Below, one piece after another: positions 19,717-27,596 of a DNA stretch of 64,000 nucleotides. The notes beneath the pieces were generated by a model. The model worked only from the letters and a program-made list of their open reading frames with translations. It made no database searches and was not told where the DNA came from. The stretch covers positions 679,550-743,549 of the forward strand of contig JAGNLV010000001.1 of NCBI GenBank assembly GCA_017999435.1. Direction: 5' to 3'. Numbering within the stretch: position 1 is the first letter of the stretch; each line of letters begins with the position of its first letter. The stretch comes from Candidatus Zixiibacteriota bacterium. Its GTDB lineage: Bacteria; Zixibacteria; MSB-5A5; GN15; FEB-12. Both the position numbers and the translations under genes were made by a program.

Positions 19717-19744
19717 TATATAACACATAGGATCGGAAGCGCAA
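19717..19744 (-). promoter_or_regulatory. Promoter of rpsA
   Basis: Minus strand TTGCGC (19739-19744) and TATATA (19717-19722) with a 16-bp spacer; start of transcription near 19710. Confidence 0.6.
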
Positions 19745-19903
19745 GCGAATTCTGCGGTCCTTTTTGGCACGTTCCCGCCGGCCCTCGGTCCGCCGCACCG
19801 GGCTGATTCCCCGCCGGGAGTGCGTCGTAGGGCGCCCTCACCCGGTCAACAACGACTCTGTCTTGTCGGGCCGCCGCGCCGACCGCCATCGCTTTCTGCC
19901 GCC

Positions 19904-20518
19904 CTACAGCCCGGAAGCGGCCTTGATCTTCGCAATCCTATCCATGACCTCCCGCGCCAACTGCACGTACCCCTCTTTGGATTTCGGGAAGGATCGTACC
20001 CACTCGACCGGCAGGGGTTCGCCGAACGCGACGCGCAGCTTCTCGCGTCCCAGGAGGCATTGCTTAAGCTTATTTGTCCCATGAAGATAACATGGAACGA
20101 TCGGGCACTCGGCGTGCAGCGCAATCAACCCCAGCCCGGGCTTGGGCTCCAAGAACGAGTCGTCCCTGGACCGCGTCCCCTCCGGAAACACCGTCAGCCC
20201 ATATCCCTTGCGGATCGTCGCCACCGCAGTCTTGAGCGCGTCCCGATCGACCGATCCGCGCTTCACCGGCATGGCGTTGGTTCTCCGGATGAGCGATCCG
20301 AGCACCGGCACCGCGAAGAGCTCTGCCTTGGCGAAGAAGGCCATCTCCCGTCCGGTGGCCGATCCCGCCAGCGGCGGATCGAAGTAGGAGCGATGGTTGC
20401 TCGCGAGAATGAAGCCGCCGGACCGGGGGACGTGCTCCTTGCCGATGATCCGCCCGCGAAAGATGACGCGGCCTGCGATCTTCGCGATGAAGTAGCCGGT
20501 CCAGTAGAGAATCTTCAT
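19904..20518 (-). CDS. plsC: 1-acyl-sn-glycerol-3-phosphate acyltransferase
   Basis: Adds the second acyl chain in phosphatidic acid synthesis at the inner membrane. The acyltransferase motifs are clear: 'SNHRSYFD' (NHx4D catalytic motif) and 'FPEGTRSR' for phosphate binding. An N-terminal hydrophobic stretch fits membrane association. About 204 aa from ATG 20518; longer in-frame starts (20548, 20575) lack better ribosome-binding sites. It is the last gene of its strand before a divergent junction. Confidence 0.9.
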   Translation of the reverse strand: MKILYWTGYFIAKIAGRVIFRGRIIGKEHVPRSGGFILASNHRSYFDPPLAGSATGREMAFFAKAELFAVPVLGSLIRRTNAMPVKRGSVDRDALKTAVATIRKGYGLTVFPEGTRSRDDSFLEPKPGLGLIALHAECPIVPCYLHGTNKLKQCLLGREKLRVAFGEPLPVEWVRSFPKSKEGYVQLAREVMDRIAKIKAASGL

Positions 20519-20682
20519 AGGGTTGATCCGTCCGACGGTTCGGGACATGGTACAGCGGGGGGCCGGGGATGGCAATGAAAAAGGGCGGCTTCGCAGCCGT
20601 GATCGGTTCGTACTCAGCGTCGGCCAGCGGGGCCATGGACGTTAAGATTTGCCTGCTTGTGCCGGCACCCGCACGTTATCTG

Positions 20683-20712
20683 TTGACAGGGCGGTGGCGC
20701 CTTGCGGATAAT
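20683..20712 (+). promoter_or_regulatory. Promoter for the beta-barrel-like protein
   Basis: TTGACA (20683-20688) and GATAAT (20707-20712), spacer 18 bp, ~80 bases before the start codon at 20798. The remainder of 20519-20797 shows no gene. Confidence 0.6.
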
Positions 20713-20797
20713 GCACCTGAGTAACTATGTTCCCGGCGTCGCCGTTCGGTCGTCACCGACACCGGGCTACCGGTCACAAAGCCTTATCGGAGGGAGT

Positions 20798-21397
20798 ATG
20801 TTCAGGCTGTTGATTTGCAGTGGAGCGGTGCTCGCCATCGCCGGAGCAGTCGCGGCTGCGGAAAGCCCGATTGATGAGGGCAGCCTTTACCTCGATGGGA
20901 GCGTGTTCTTCCAGAGACAAAGCGGCGAACTGTGGGGGGACGGTCTTACCAGCGCGGGGGTCGGCAACGGCAGTTTCTCGCTGCAAGAGGGTTTTGAAAT
21001 CGGACCGACGGTCGGCTATTTTACGTCGCCGGGCTTATTCGTCGGCGGTCAGTTCGCGATCCTGTACTATGAACAGGGTAAGTCCAACCTCGCGGCAATT
21101 GCCCTCGGGCCGACCGTCGGCTATTTCTTCAGAACCGGCCAGGGCCGAACCGAGGTGAAGGGAAGCGCGTACCCGTATATCCGCGGCTTCTTGAGCTGGG
21201 GAAACCTCGTTAGCGGCGGTGACGTTGCGATTTGGCAGTTTGGAGGCAAGGGCGGACTTCTGTACATGCTGTCCGGGGCGGTCGCCCTCGACATTGCCGC
21301 ACGCTTTCAGGGAGACAGTTGGAGGCCGGACGGAGGACTCTCAATAAACGGGACCACCGTCTCGGTCGGCATCGGGGTTTCCGCCTTCATTTACTGA
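20798..21397 (+). CDS. Small outer-membrane beta-barrel-like protein
   Basis: 199 aa; ATG 20798 follows GGAGGGAGT. A signal peptide (MFRLLICSGAVLAIAGAVAAAES) is followed by alternating amphipathic strands such as 'EGFEIGPTVGYFTSPGLFVGGQFAILYYEQ' and a final aromatic C-terminus ('VSAFIY'), as in OmpX/OmpW-like eight-stranded barrels. Exact family not recognised. Confidence 0.75.
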   Translation: MFRLLICSGAVLAIAGAVAAAESPIDEGSLYLDGSVFFQRQSGELWGDGLTSAGVGNGSFSLQEGFEIGPTVGYFTSPGLFVGGQFAILYYEQGKSNLAAIALGPTVGYFFRTGQGRTEVKGSAYPYIRGFLSWGNLVSGGDVAIWQFGGKGGLLYMLSGAVALDIAARFQGDSWRPDGGLSINGTTVSVGIGVSAFIY

Positions 21398-21530
21398 CCT
21401 CCAACCGGTCTGCCTGGTTTATGCGATGTTTATGCCGCGAGGATGCAGGGCGCGGTCGCCCGACACTTTTGTCCGTCGACCGCCCCGGTGATCCTCAACC
21501 CCGTCCCCGGTTCTGCCGATTAATCCGTAC

Positions 21531-21872
21531 ATGAACCACTTCCCGATTCCCGCCATAACCCGCACGAGCGCCTCGGCCGAGGAGCTCGCGGTCTACCGGG
21601 CGCTCAAGCCCTACCTGGCGCGCTGTCTGCGCCTCAATCACGATGTCAACAACGCGCTGGCCGGCATCATCGGCTACACGGATTTCCTCCTCGAAGGGGG
21701 CAGCGTACTCACCGAGGACCAGCGGCGGTTTCTATCGCAGATCATGCAGGCGGCCGAGAAGGTGCGGCGCCTGGTCGAGGAGTTGTGCGACGAGAAAGTC
21801 GCCGCCGCCCAGTCGATCGACCTCGCGGCGCTCAGCCGCGCGCTCGAGCAGATGGAAAACGACTCAGACTAG
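21531..21872 (+). CDS. Stand-alone histidine-kinase dimerisation (HisKA-like) domain protein
   Basis: 113 aa. The core 'LNHDVNNALAGIIGYTDFLLEGG' is a histidine-kinase H-box with the phospho-acceptor His, followed by the second helix of a DHp hairpin ('FLSQIMQAAEKVRRLVEEL'). There is no ATPase domain before or after, so it cannot autophosphorylate alone. It could be a phosphotransfer protein or a decayed kinase. Its 3' end overlaps the convergent VWA gene by 9 bases. Confidence 0.6.
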   Translation: MNHFPIPAITRTSASAEELAVYRALKPYLARCLRLNHDVNNALAGIIGYTDFLLEGGSVLTEDQRRFLSQIMQAAEKVRRLVEELCDEKVAAAQSIDLAALSRALEQMENDSD

Positions 21873-24032
21873 CTGGTTGGCCTTTCGCAGCAGCCACTCC
21901 AGGGAGAGGGCGCCGATCGCCGCCAGCAGCATCCACACCTTGTTCCAGAGTGTGAATTCGCGCCGCGTGCTGACCGGGATTTCGGCCAGGTCGAGGTCAT
22001 CGAGGATCCGGTCGAACTGCCGGTAGGAGTAGTATCTTCCCCCGGTGGTCCGTCCGAGAGCCGCCAGCAGATCGGGGTCGCCGCTCTGGTCGAATTCTTC
22101 GAGCGAGAAGGCCTCGATGAGGAAGCTCCCGCTGTCGGCCCTGAGCAACTCGCCGTCCTTGACGATCGCGGCGGCGTATCGGTACCGTCCCGGCGCGAGG
22201 TTTTCGAAAACGGCGCGGAACCGTCCCTCCCCCTCGTCGACGAGATCGCGCTGGTACTCCTCGTCGTCGGGGCCGCCGCGCACCTCGACCATGCCGGTCG
22301 CTCCCGGAATCGGCCGGTAGCCCAGATCGAACGCGAAACCGTTGAAGAGGACCGGTTCTCCCCGCGTGAAGACGTCCTTCTCGGGCTGGACCCGGACGGG
22401 ATCGAAGTCGTCCTTGACCGTGAGCCATCCGACCACGCCGTCGACAAACTTGCGGTAGTTCGAATCGTCTTCGCCGAACCCGAGGTTGACGAACCCCCAG
22501 GGCCAGAAGGGCAGGACGGCGGAGGCGAAGAGTTTGCCCGGTCCGAGGCGGCGGAAACCGAGGGCCGGGGGGGCGTAGGCCGGGGTGCGGCGGGAGAATT
22601 CGGCCAGCACGACGCCGTCGGGTGCGATCGAATCGCACCACACGAGGGACTCGAACGGCGGCAGGCTCGCCCAGGCCTCGCGGATCGCCGCCTGGTTGTC
22701 GGCCAGGCGGATCGCGGGGTGAAAGAGATGGCTCTCGAGCGGCTCGGCCCGCCCCTCGACATACTGCAGCGGCTGCGCGATCCGCTGGCAGAAGGGGAGC
22801 AGATCGTTCAGCCACGAGGTCGGCCCGCGGGCGGCGAACTGCGGCCCCATGAACAGCCAGACGGCCCCGCCCTTCTCGCGCAGGTACGACCGGATGATTT
22901 CCTGGCGGGAAGTGTAGGCCGCAGGATCGGGATCGTACAGGATCACCAGATCATAGCGGTTGAGTTCGGTCTGCACGGTCGGGAAGCGGCCGGCGAGGTT
23001 GCCGGCGCGCGCCCCCGTGGCCAGCAGCGTCACCTCGTAACGGTCGGATCCGTCGAGCAGCCGCTTGAGAAAGCCGACCTCGTAGTCGGGCCGGTCGGCC
23101 GCGAGCAGCACGCTCAAGCGGCTCTTGAGGACTTTCACCGAAATGGTCCGCTGGTTGTTGGCCGCCGACTCCTCGTTCTCCCCCGGCGGAAGGGCAATCT
23201 GCAGGAGGCGCTGGCCGGGGGCTTCGGGCGTGTACCGCAGCATCACCTCTCCCCGCCCGGCCGCCTGGGTGACGGTCAGGCGGCTCTCGGCCGCCGTGCG
23301 CGCCGAGTCGACCAAGCGCACGTCGAGCGTCCTCCCCTCGGCGTTGCGCCAGGTCAGTTTCACCCGGATCTCGGTCGGCCGGCCGACAAACAGCACCGGG
23401 TTGAACGCAACTTCATCGATCCCGGCGTCGAAACTCTCCGCGCCGCCGGAGACGTCGACGCTGATCACAGGGGACCGGAGCGACGGCGCCACGTCGAGCG
23501 GCTTGCGCCCGGCGTTCGACCGGCCGTCCGACAGCAGCAGCCAGTAGTCGCTGGGTTCGGCGGTCTGGGCCTTGTCGAGTTCGAAGAGGGCATCGCCGAG
23601 CGCCGTGCTCGTGCTGTCGACCGACCCGCGGGCGGCGCCGAGGCTGCCGCCGAAGAAGAAGGGAGCGAGGTCAGCGACCCGGCGGAGGTTGTCGAGAGTC
23701 GCGCTCGCCAGCAGCGAATCGGTCCGGGCGCGGCGGCTGCGCCCGTCCTCCGTCTTGTTCATCGAGAGCGACTGGTCAACCAGGACGGCCACGCGCGGCC
23801 GGCGCACGTATTCCCGGGTGTAGCTGACGACCGGCTCCAGGAGGGCCAGGAAGACCAGGAGGAGCGCGCCGATCCGCAGTCCGCCCAAGATCGCCCGCAG
23901 GTATGCCGGCAGGGGCGGATTGGTCCGCCGGTAGAGGTGGACGGCCAGCCCGACAAGGGCGGCCAGCGCGAGGGCCACGATCACTGGGGAGTTGGTCAGG
24001 ACGTTTATGGAGAGGTCGTGGAAGCCAAACAT
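21864..24032 (-). CDS. VWA-domain inner-membrane protein with GATase1-like region
   Basis: 722 aa. Two N-terminal membrane segments and one at the C-terminus ('WMLLAAIGALSLEWLL') enclose a large domain. A von Willebrand factor A domain begins with 'VAVLVDQSLSMNK' (MIDAS DxSxS). Later comes a glutamine-amidotransferase-like alpha/beta region ('YDLVILYDPDP...GGAVWLFMG') and beta-sandwich segments. Similar BatA/DUF4159-like proteins are common next to aerotolerance or AAA-ATPase genes, but none is adjacent here. A -10 box 7 bases before the ATG suggests a leaderless mRNA. Confidence 0.8.
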   Translation of the reverse strand: MFGFHDLSINVLTNSPVIVALALAALVGLAVHLYRRTNPPLPAYLRAILGGLRIGALLLVFLALLEPVVSYTREYVRRPRVAVLVDQSLSMNKTEDGRSRRARTDSLLASATLDNLRRVADLAPFFFGGSLGAARGSVDSTSTALGDALFELDKAQTAEPSDYWLLLSDGRSNAGRKPLDVAPSLRSPVISVDVSGGAESFDAGIDEVAFNPVLFVGRPTEIRVKLTWRNAEGRTLDVRLVDSARTAAESRLTVTQAAGRGEVMLRYTPEAPGQRLLQIALPPGENEESAANNQRTISVKVLKSRLSVLLAADRPDYEVGFLKRLLDGSDRYEVTLLATGARAGNLAGRFPTVQTELNRYDLVILYDPDPAAYTSRQEIIRSYLREKGGAVWLFMGPQFAARGPTSWLNDLLPFCQRIAQPLQYVEGRAEPLESHLFHPAIRLADNQAAIREAWASLPPFESLVWCDSIAPDGVVLAEFSRRTPAYAPPALGFRRLGPGKLFASAVLPFWPWGFVNLGFGEDDSNYRKFVDGVVGWLTVKDDFDPVRVQPEKDVFTRGEPVLFNGFAFDLGYRPIPGATGMVEVRGGPDDEEYQRDLVDEGEGRFRAVFENLAPGRYRYAAAIVKDGELLRADSGSFLIEAFSLEEFDQSGDPDLLAALGRTTGGRYYSYRQFDRILDDLDLAEIPVSTRREFTLWNKVWMLLAAIGALSLEWLLRKANQLV

Positions 24033-24039
24033 ACTGCTT

Positions 24040-24045
24040 TTTATA
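24040..24045 (-). promoter_or_regulatory. Putative -10 box of the VWA gene
   Basis: TATAAA on the minus strand ends 7 bases before the ATG at 24032, so transcription would begin at or next to the start codon. No Shine-Dalgarno is present. No convincing -35 is seen. Confidence 0.5.
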
Positions 24046-24108
24046 CCCCGGTCGGGGGGCGCGGGTTGTCGCGGCCGGCGCGCGCGGGGCGGGCTTTCCC
24101 GGCCGCCC

Positions 24109-25119
24109 TCAGGAGGCCCGCGAAATGGTGAACTGCACCAGGCTCACGAGGCAATCGAAGTATTCCGAGGGCGTCACCGGCGTGATCGCCGCCAGCCCCT
24201 CCTCCGACAGCGCCCTGGCCCGCCCGTAGGCATGCTCAATGCCGCCCTGCTCGCGCACGAAGGCCAGCACCCTCTCGAACGAGGGCCGCCGGTCGCGCCG
24301 CCGCAGGTGGGCGATGATCTCGTCGTGGCCGCCCCGGCCCGCCTTCTTCAGGGCATGGATGAGCGGCAGCGTCACCTTCCCCGTGAGCACGTCGTTCCCC
24401 GGCTCCTTCCCCGTGATTTCCGCATCGCCCACGAAATCCAGGAGGTCGTCGACGATCTGGAAGGCGGTGCCGATCTTCTCGCCGAAGTGGGCGAAGCGCT
24501 GGCGGTCGCGCCTGCCGCGCCCGGCCAAAATCGGGCCGGTCTCGCAGGCGAGGCTGAACAGCGAGGCGGTCTTGTCGGCGATGATGGTCAGGTACTCCTC
24601 CTCCGACAGCGCGTAGTTGCCCGTTTCTTCGATCTGGCGCAGCTCGCCCACCGAGACGCGTCCGGTGGCGTGGGCGATCGCCTGCATGAGGTCCATCGAC
24701 CGGGAGTCGACCATGATCCGGAACGCCTTCGCGAACAGGTAGTCGCCCATGAGGACGGAAATCAGGTTGGTCCACTGGGCGTTGACCGTTTCCTGGCCGC
24801 GCCGGAGCTCCGATTCGTCAACCACGTCGTCGTGCAGGAGGGTCGCGGTGTGGATCAGCTCGATCGCGAGGGAGGCGTCGACAGTGAAGGGGGTGTAGTT
24901 GTCGGCCGCCCGCGAGGTGAGAAACAAGAACAGCGGCCGCATCCGCTTCCCTTTCGACCGCAGCAGGTGCTGGGCGATCGAGGTGATGAGAGGGGAATCG
25001 CCGCGCAGGTAGTCGTGCAACTTCTGGTCGAACTCATCGAGGTCCGGCTGCACGCAGGTGGCGTGTTCGAGCATCTGGTTTCGGTCCGCCGCCGTCTGGG
25101 GTGCCTTTTTCGACATCAT
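24109..25119 (-). CDS. Polyprenyl diphosphate synthase (long-chain, trans)
   Basis: 336 aa, IspB-like. Both Asp-rich motifs are present: 'LLHDDVVDESELRRG' with DDxxD and the second 'DDLLDFVGDAE'. 'KGKRMRPLFLFL' provides diphosphate-binding Arg residues. Such enzymes make octa- to decaprenyl chains for quinone tails. Two ATG codons are in tandem (25119 and 25116) with no Shine-Dalgarno; the promoter lies so close that the mRNA is probably leaderless. Confidence 0.92.
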   Translation of the reverse strand: MMSKKAPQTAADRNQMLEHATCVQPDLDEFDQKLHDYLRGDSPLITSIAQHLLRSKGKRMRPLFLFLTSRAADNYTPFTVDASLAIELIHTATLLHDDVVDESELRRGQETVNAQWTNLISVLMGDYLFAKAFRIMVDSRSMDLMQAIAHATGRVSVGELRQIEETGNYALSEEEYLTIIADKTASLFSLACETGPILAGRGRRDRQRFAHFGEKIGTAFQIVDDLLDFVGDAEITGKEPGNDVLTGKVTLPLIHALKKAGRGGHDEIIAHLRRRDRRPSFERVLAFVREQGGIEHAYGRARALSEEGLAAITPVTPSEYFDCLVSLVQFTISRAS

Positions 25120-25131
25120 AATAAGGCAGGC

Positions 25132-25160
25132 AGTATACCCGGTCGGGGGGAATCTGTCAA
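25132..25160 (-). promoter_or_regulatory. Consensus promoter of the polyprenyl synthase
   Basis: TTGACA (25155-25160) and TATACT (25132-25137) with a 17-bp spacer, near consensus. The expected start of transcription is about 25125, only ~6 bases from ATG 25119. Confidence 0.8.
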
Positions 25161-25184
25161 TCGAATTACCGCCCGCCGGATCGC

Positions 25185-26003
25185 TCACCACTCCCGCGCC
25201 GCCCCCGAGAGGATGTCGCGCACGGCCGCCCGGTACGGTTCCAGGGCGAAGTACTCCAGGGTGTTGTGTCCCCCGACCAGCGGGACGAACCGTTTGGGGG
25301 GCCGGGCGGCGGCCGCCAGCCGCTGCCCCATCTCGTACGGAACCAGCTCGTCGTCGGGCGAGTGGGTCACCAACACCGGGCAGGCGACCGCGCCGATACG
25401 GTCGATCGAGCGGAAGGAGAAGCGCAGGAACCACCGGACCGGCAGGTAGCGGTACATTTTCCGGCCCATGTCCTCGATCGAAGTGAAGGACGATTCGACG
25501 ATGAGTCCGCGGCAGGGGCGGCGGCTCGCCAGTTCAACCGCCACCGCGCCGCCGAGCGACCGCCCGAAGGCCACGATCCGGTCGGGCGCGACCGACCGCT
25601 CGCGCCGCAGCCACTCGTAGCAGGCGTCGGCGTCCGCATACACTTCGCGCTCCCCCGGCGCGCCCTCCGAGCGCCCATACCCGCGGTAGTCGAACAGGAG
25701 CACGCCCGCTCCGAGATCGACGAGGAAGCGGAGGGTCTCCAGCCGGTGCGAGATGTTGCCGGCGTTGCCGTGGCAGAAGAGCACGACCGGGGCGGCGGGT
25801 TCGGGCGGGGGGACGTACCAGGCGTGGATCCGCTGGCCGGGGACGACCTCGATGAAGACGTCCTCGGCCGCGATCCCGGCGTCGCGCGGGGTGGCGCCGA
25901 AGTCGCGGCTGGGGTAGAAGACAATTCGCCCCTGGGCGAAGTAGAGGCCGATGTTGACGGCGACAAAGGCGCCGATGAGGATAACAGCCAGCCATGAGAG
26001 CAT
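25185..26003 (-). CDS. Membrane-anchored alpha/beta hydrolase (BEM46/ABHD13-like)
   Basis: 272 aa from ATG 26003 (GTG codons at 26012 and 26009 are alternatives). An N-terminal hydrophobic anchor is followed by 'LFCHGNAGN' (oxyanion region), the nucleophile elbow 'GRSLGG', an Asp in 'HSPDDELVP' and a His in 'VGGHNTLEY', completing a Ser-Asp-His triad. Substrate unknown; related proteins are esterases or thioesterases. It follows guaA by 45 bases. Confidence 0.85.
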   Translation of the reverse strand: MLSWLAVILIGAFVAVNIGLYFAQGRIVFYPSRDFGATPRDAGIAAEDVFIEVVPGQRIHAWYVPPPEPAAPVVLFCHGNAGNISHRLETLRFLVDLGAGVLLFDYRGYGRSEGAPGEREVYADADACYEWLRRERSVAPDRIVAFGRSLGGAVAVELASRRPCRGLIVESSFTSIEDMGRKMYRYLPVRWFLRFSFRSIDRIGAVACPVLVTHSPDDELVPYEMGQRLAAAARPPKRFVPLVGGHNTLEYFALEPYRAAVRDILSGAAREW

Positions 26004-26048
26004 GCGCACCACGTCCGGTTTTCCGTTCGGCGGCCGGTCGGCCGCCGC

Positions 26049-27590
26049 CTATTCCCACTCGATGGTCGCCGGCGGTTTCGACGAAATGTCGTAGACCACC
26101 CGGTTGATGCCTTTGACGTGGCGGATGATGCGGTTGGAAATGTGGGCGAGGATGTCGGGATCGATACGGGCCCAGTCGGCGGTCATGCCGTCGACCGACG
26201 TCACCCCGCGCAGCGCGATCACGTCCTCGTAAGTCCGCTCATCCCCCATCACGCCGACCGCCTTGATCAGCAAAAGCACCGCGAACGCCTGCCAGATATC
26301 ATCGTAGATGTTGAAGTTGTGCAGTTCCTCGATGAAGATCGCGTCGACTTCCCGGAGCAGGTCGCAGCGTTCCTTCGTCACCTCGCCGAGGATCCGCACC
26401 GCCAGCCCCGGCCCGGGAAAGGGGTGGCGCCGGATGAACTGCTCGGGCAGACCGAGGGTGCGGCCGAGCCGCCGCACTTCGTCCTTGAACAACTCCCGCA
26501 GCGGTTCGACCAGCTTGAGGTGCATCCGCTCTTTCAGGCCGCCCACGTTGTGGTGGGACTTAATGGTTGCCGACGGTCCCCGGAACGAGGTCGATTCGAT
26601 CACGTCCGGGTAGAGCGTCCCCTGGGCGAGGAAGCCGACGTTGCCGATATTCCGGGCGGCCGCTTCGAACACGTCGATGAAGGTGTTGCCGATGATTTTC
26701 CGCTTGGCCTCCGGGTCGATGACGCCCGCGAGCCGGGCGAGGAACTCGGCCGAAGCGTCGACGGGCCGGAGGTTGATGTCGAGCGTCCGCAGCATGGCGG
26801 TGACATCCTCGAATTCGTTCTTCCGGAGGAGCCCGTTGTTGACGAAGACCGCGTGGAGGCGGCCGCCGATGGCCCGCTGGAGGAGCATCGCCGCAACCGT
26901 CGAATCGACGCCGCCGGAGATGCCGAGGACGACGTTCCCGTCGCCGACCTGGGCGCGGATGCGGGCGATGGCGCTGTCGATAAAGGCCTCGGTGGTCCAG
27001 TCCCCTTTGACGCCGCAGACGTCGAAGAGGAAGTTGTCGAGGATGCGGCGTCCCTCGTCGGTGTGGTGGACCTCCGGGTGGAACTGCACGCCGTAGAGTT
27101 TGCGCTCGGGCCAGGCGATGGCCGCCGCCGCGAGCGTCTCGGTGGAGCCGATGATGCGGAAACCGGGGGGCATAACGGCGATCGAGTCGCCGTGGGACAT
27201 CCACACGTTCGAAGTCGCCGGAATGCCGGCCAGGAGATCGTCGGCCTCCACGACGCTGAGGCGCGAGCGGCCGTACTCGCGCGTGCTCGAGGCCACCAAC
27301 CGTCCGCCGAACCGCTCGGCCAACAGTTGCAGACCGTAGCAGATGCCGAGCACGGGCAGGTTGGTGTCGTAGAATTCCGGGGCCAGCCGCGGCGATCCGG
27401 GATCGGACAGCGAGGCCGGCCCGCCCGAGAGGATGTAGCCGCGCACGTTGCGGCCGCGGTAGGCGCCGAGGTCATGGTTGTAGGGAACGATCTCGCAATA
27501 GACGTGCGCTTCGCGCACGCGCCGCGCGATGATCTGCGTGTACTGCGAGCCGAAATCGAGAATGAGGATCATGTCGTGCGGTTCCGCCAC
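26049..27590 (-). CDS. guaA: GMP synthase (glutamine-hydrolysing)
   Basis: Converts XMP to GMP with glutamine and ATP. The class I amidotransferase domain ('ILDFGSQYTQ', 'GICYGLQ' with the nucleophilic Cys, 'GVQFHPEVHH') is followed by the ATP-pyrophosphatase P-loop 'GISGGVDST' and the canonical C-terminus 'PPATIEWE'. The start is taken as GTG 27590, just after AGGATAGGA; ATG 27572 is an alternative. The stop is TAG, showing that amber is used normally here. Confidence 0.97.
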   Translation of the reverse strand: MAEPHDMILILDFGSQYTQIIARRVREAHVYCEIVPYNHDLGAYRGRNVRGYILSGGPASLSDPGSPRLAPEFYDTNLPVLGICYGLQLLAERFGGRLVASSTREYGRSRLSVVEADDLLAGIPATSNVWMSHGDSIAVMPPGFRIIGSTETLAAAAIAWPERKLYGVQFHPEVHHTDEGRRILDNFLFDVCGVKGDWTTEAFIDSAIARIRAQVGDGNVVLGISGGVDSTVAAMLLQRAIGGRLHAVFVNNGLLRKNEFEDVTAMLRTLDINLRPVDASAEFLARLAGVIDPEAKRKIIGNTFIDVFEAAARNIGNVGFLAQGTLYPDVIESTSFRGPSATIKSHHNVGGLKERMHLKLVEPLRELFKDEVRRLGRTLGLPEQFIRRHPFPGPGLAVRILGEVTKERCDLLREVDAIFIEELHNFNIYDDIWQAFAVLLLIKAVGVMGDERTYEDVIALRGVTSVDGMTADWARIDPDILAHISNRIIRHVKGINRVVYDISSKPPATIEWE

Positions 27591-27596
27591 GGTGTC

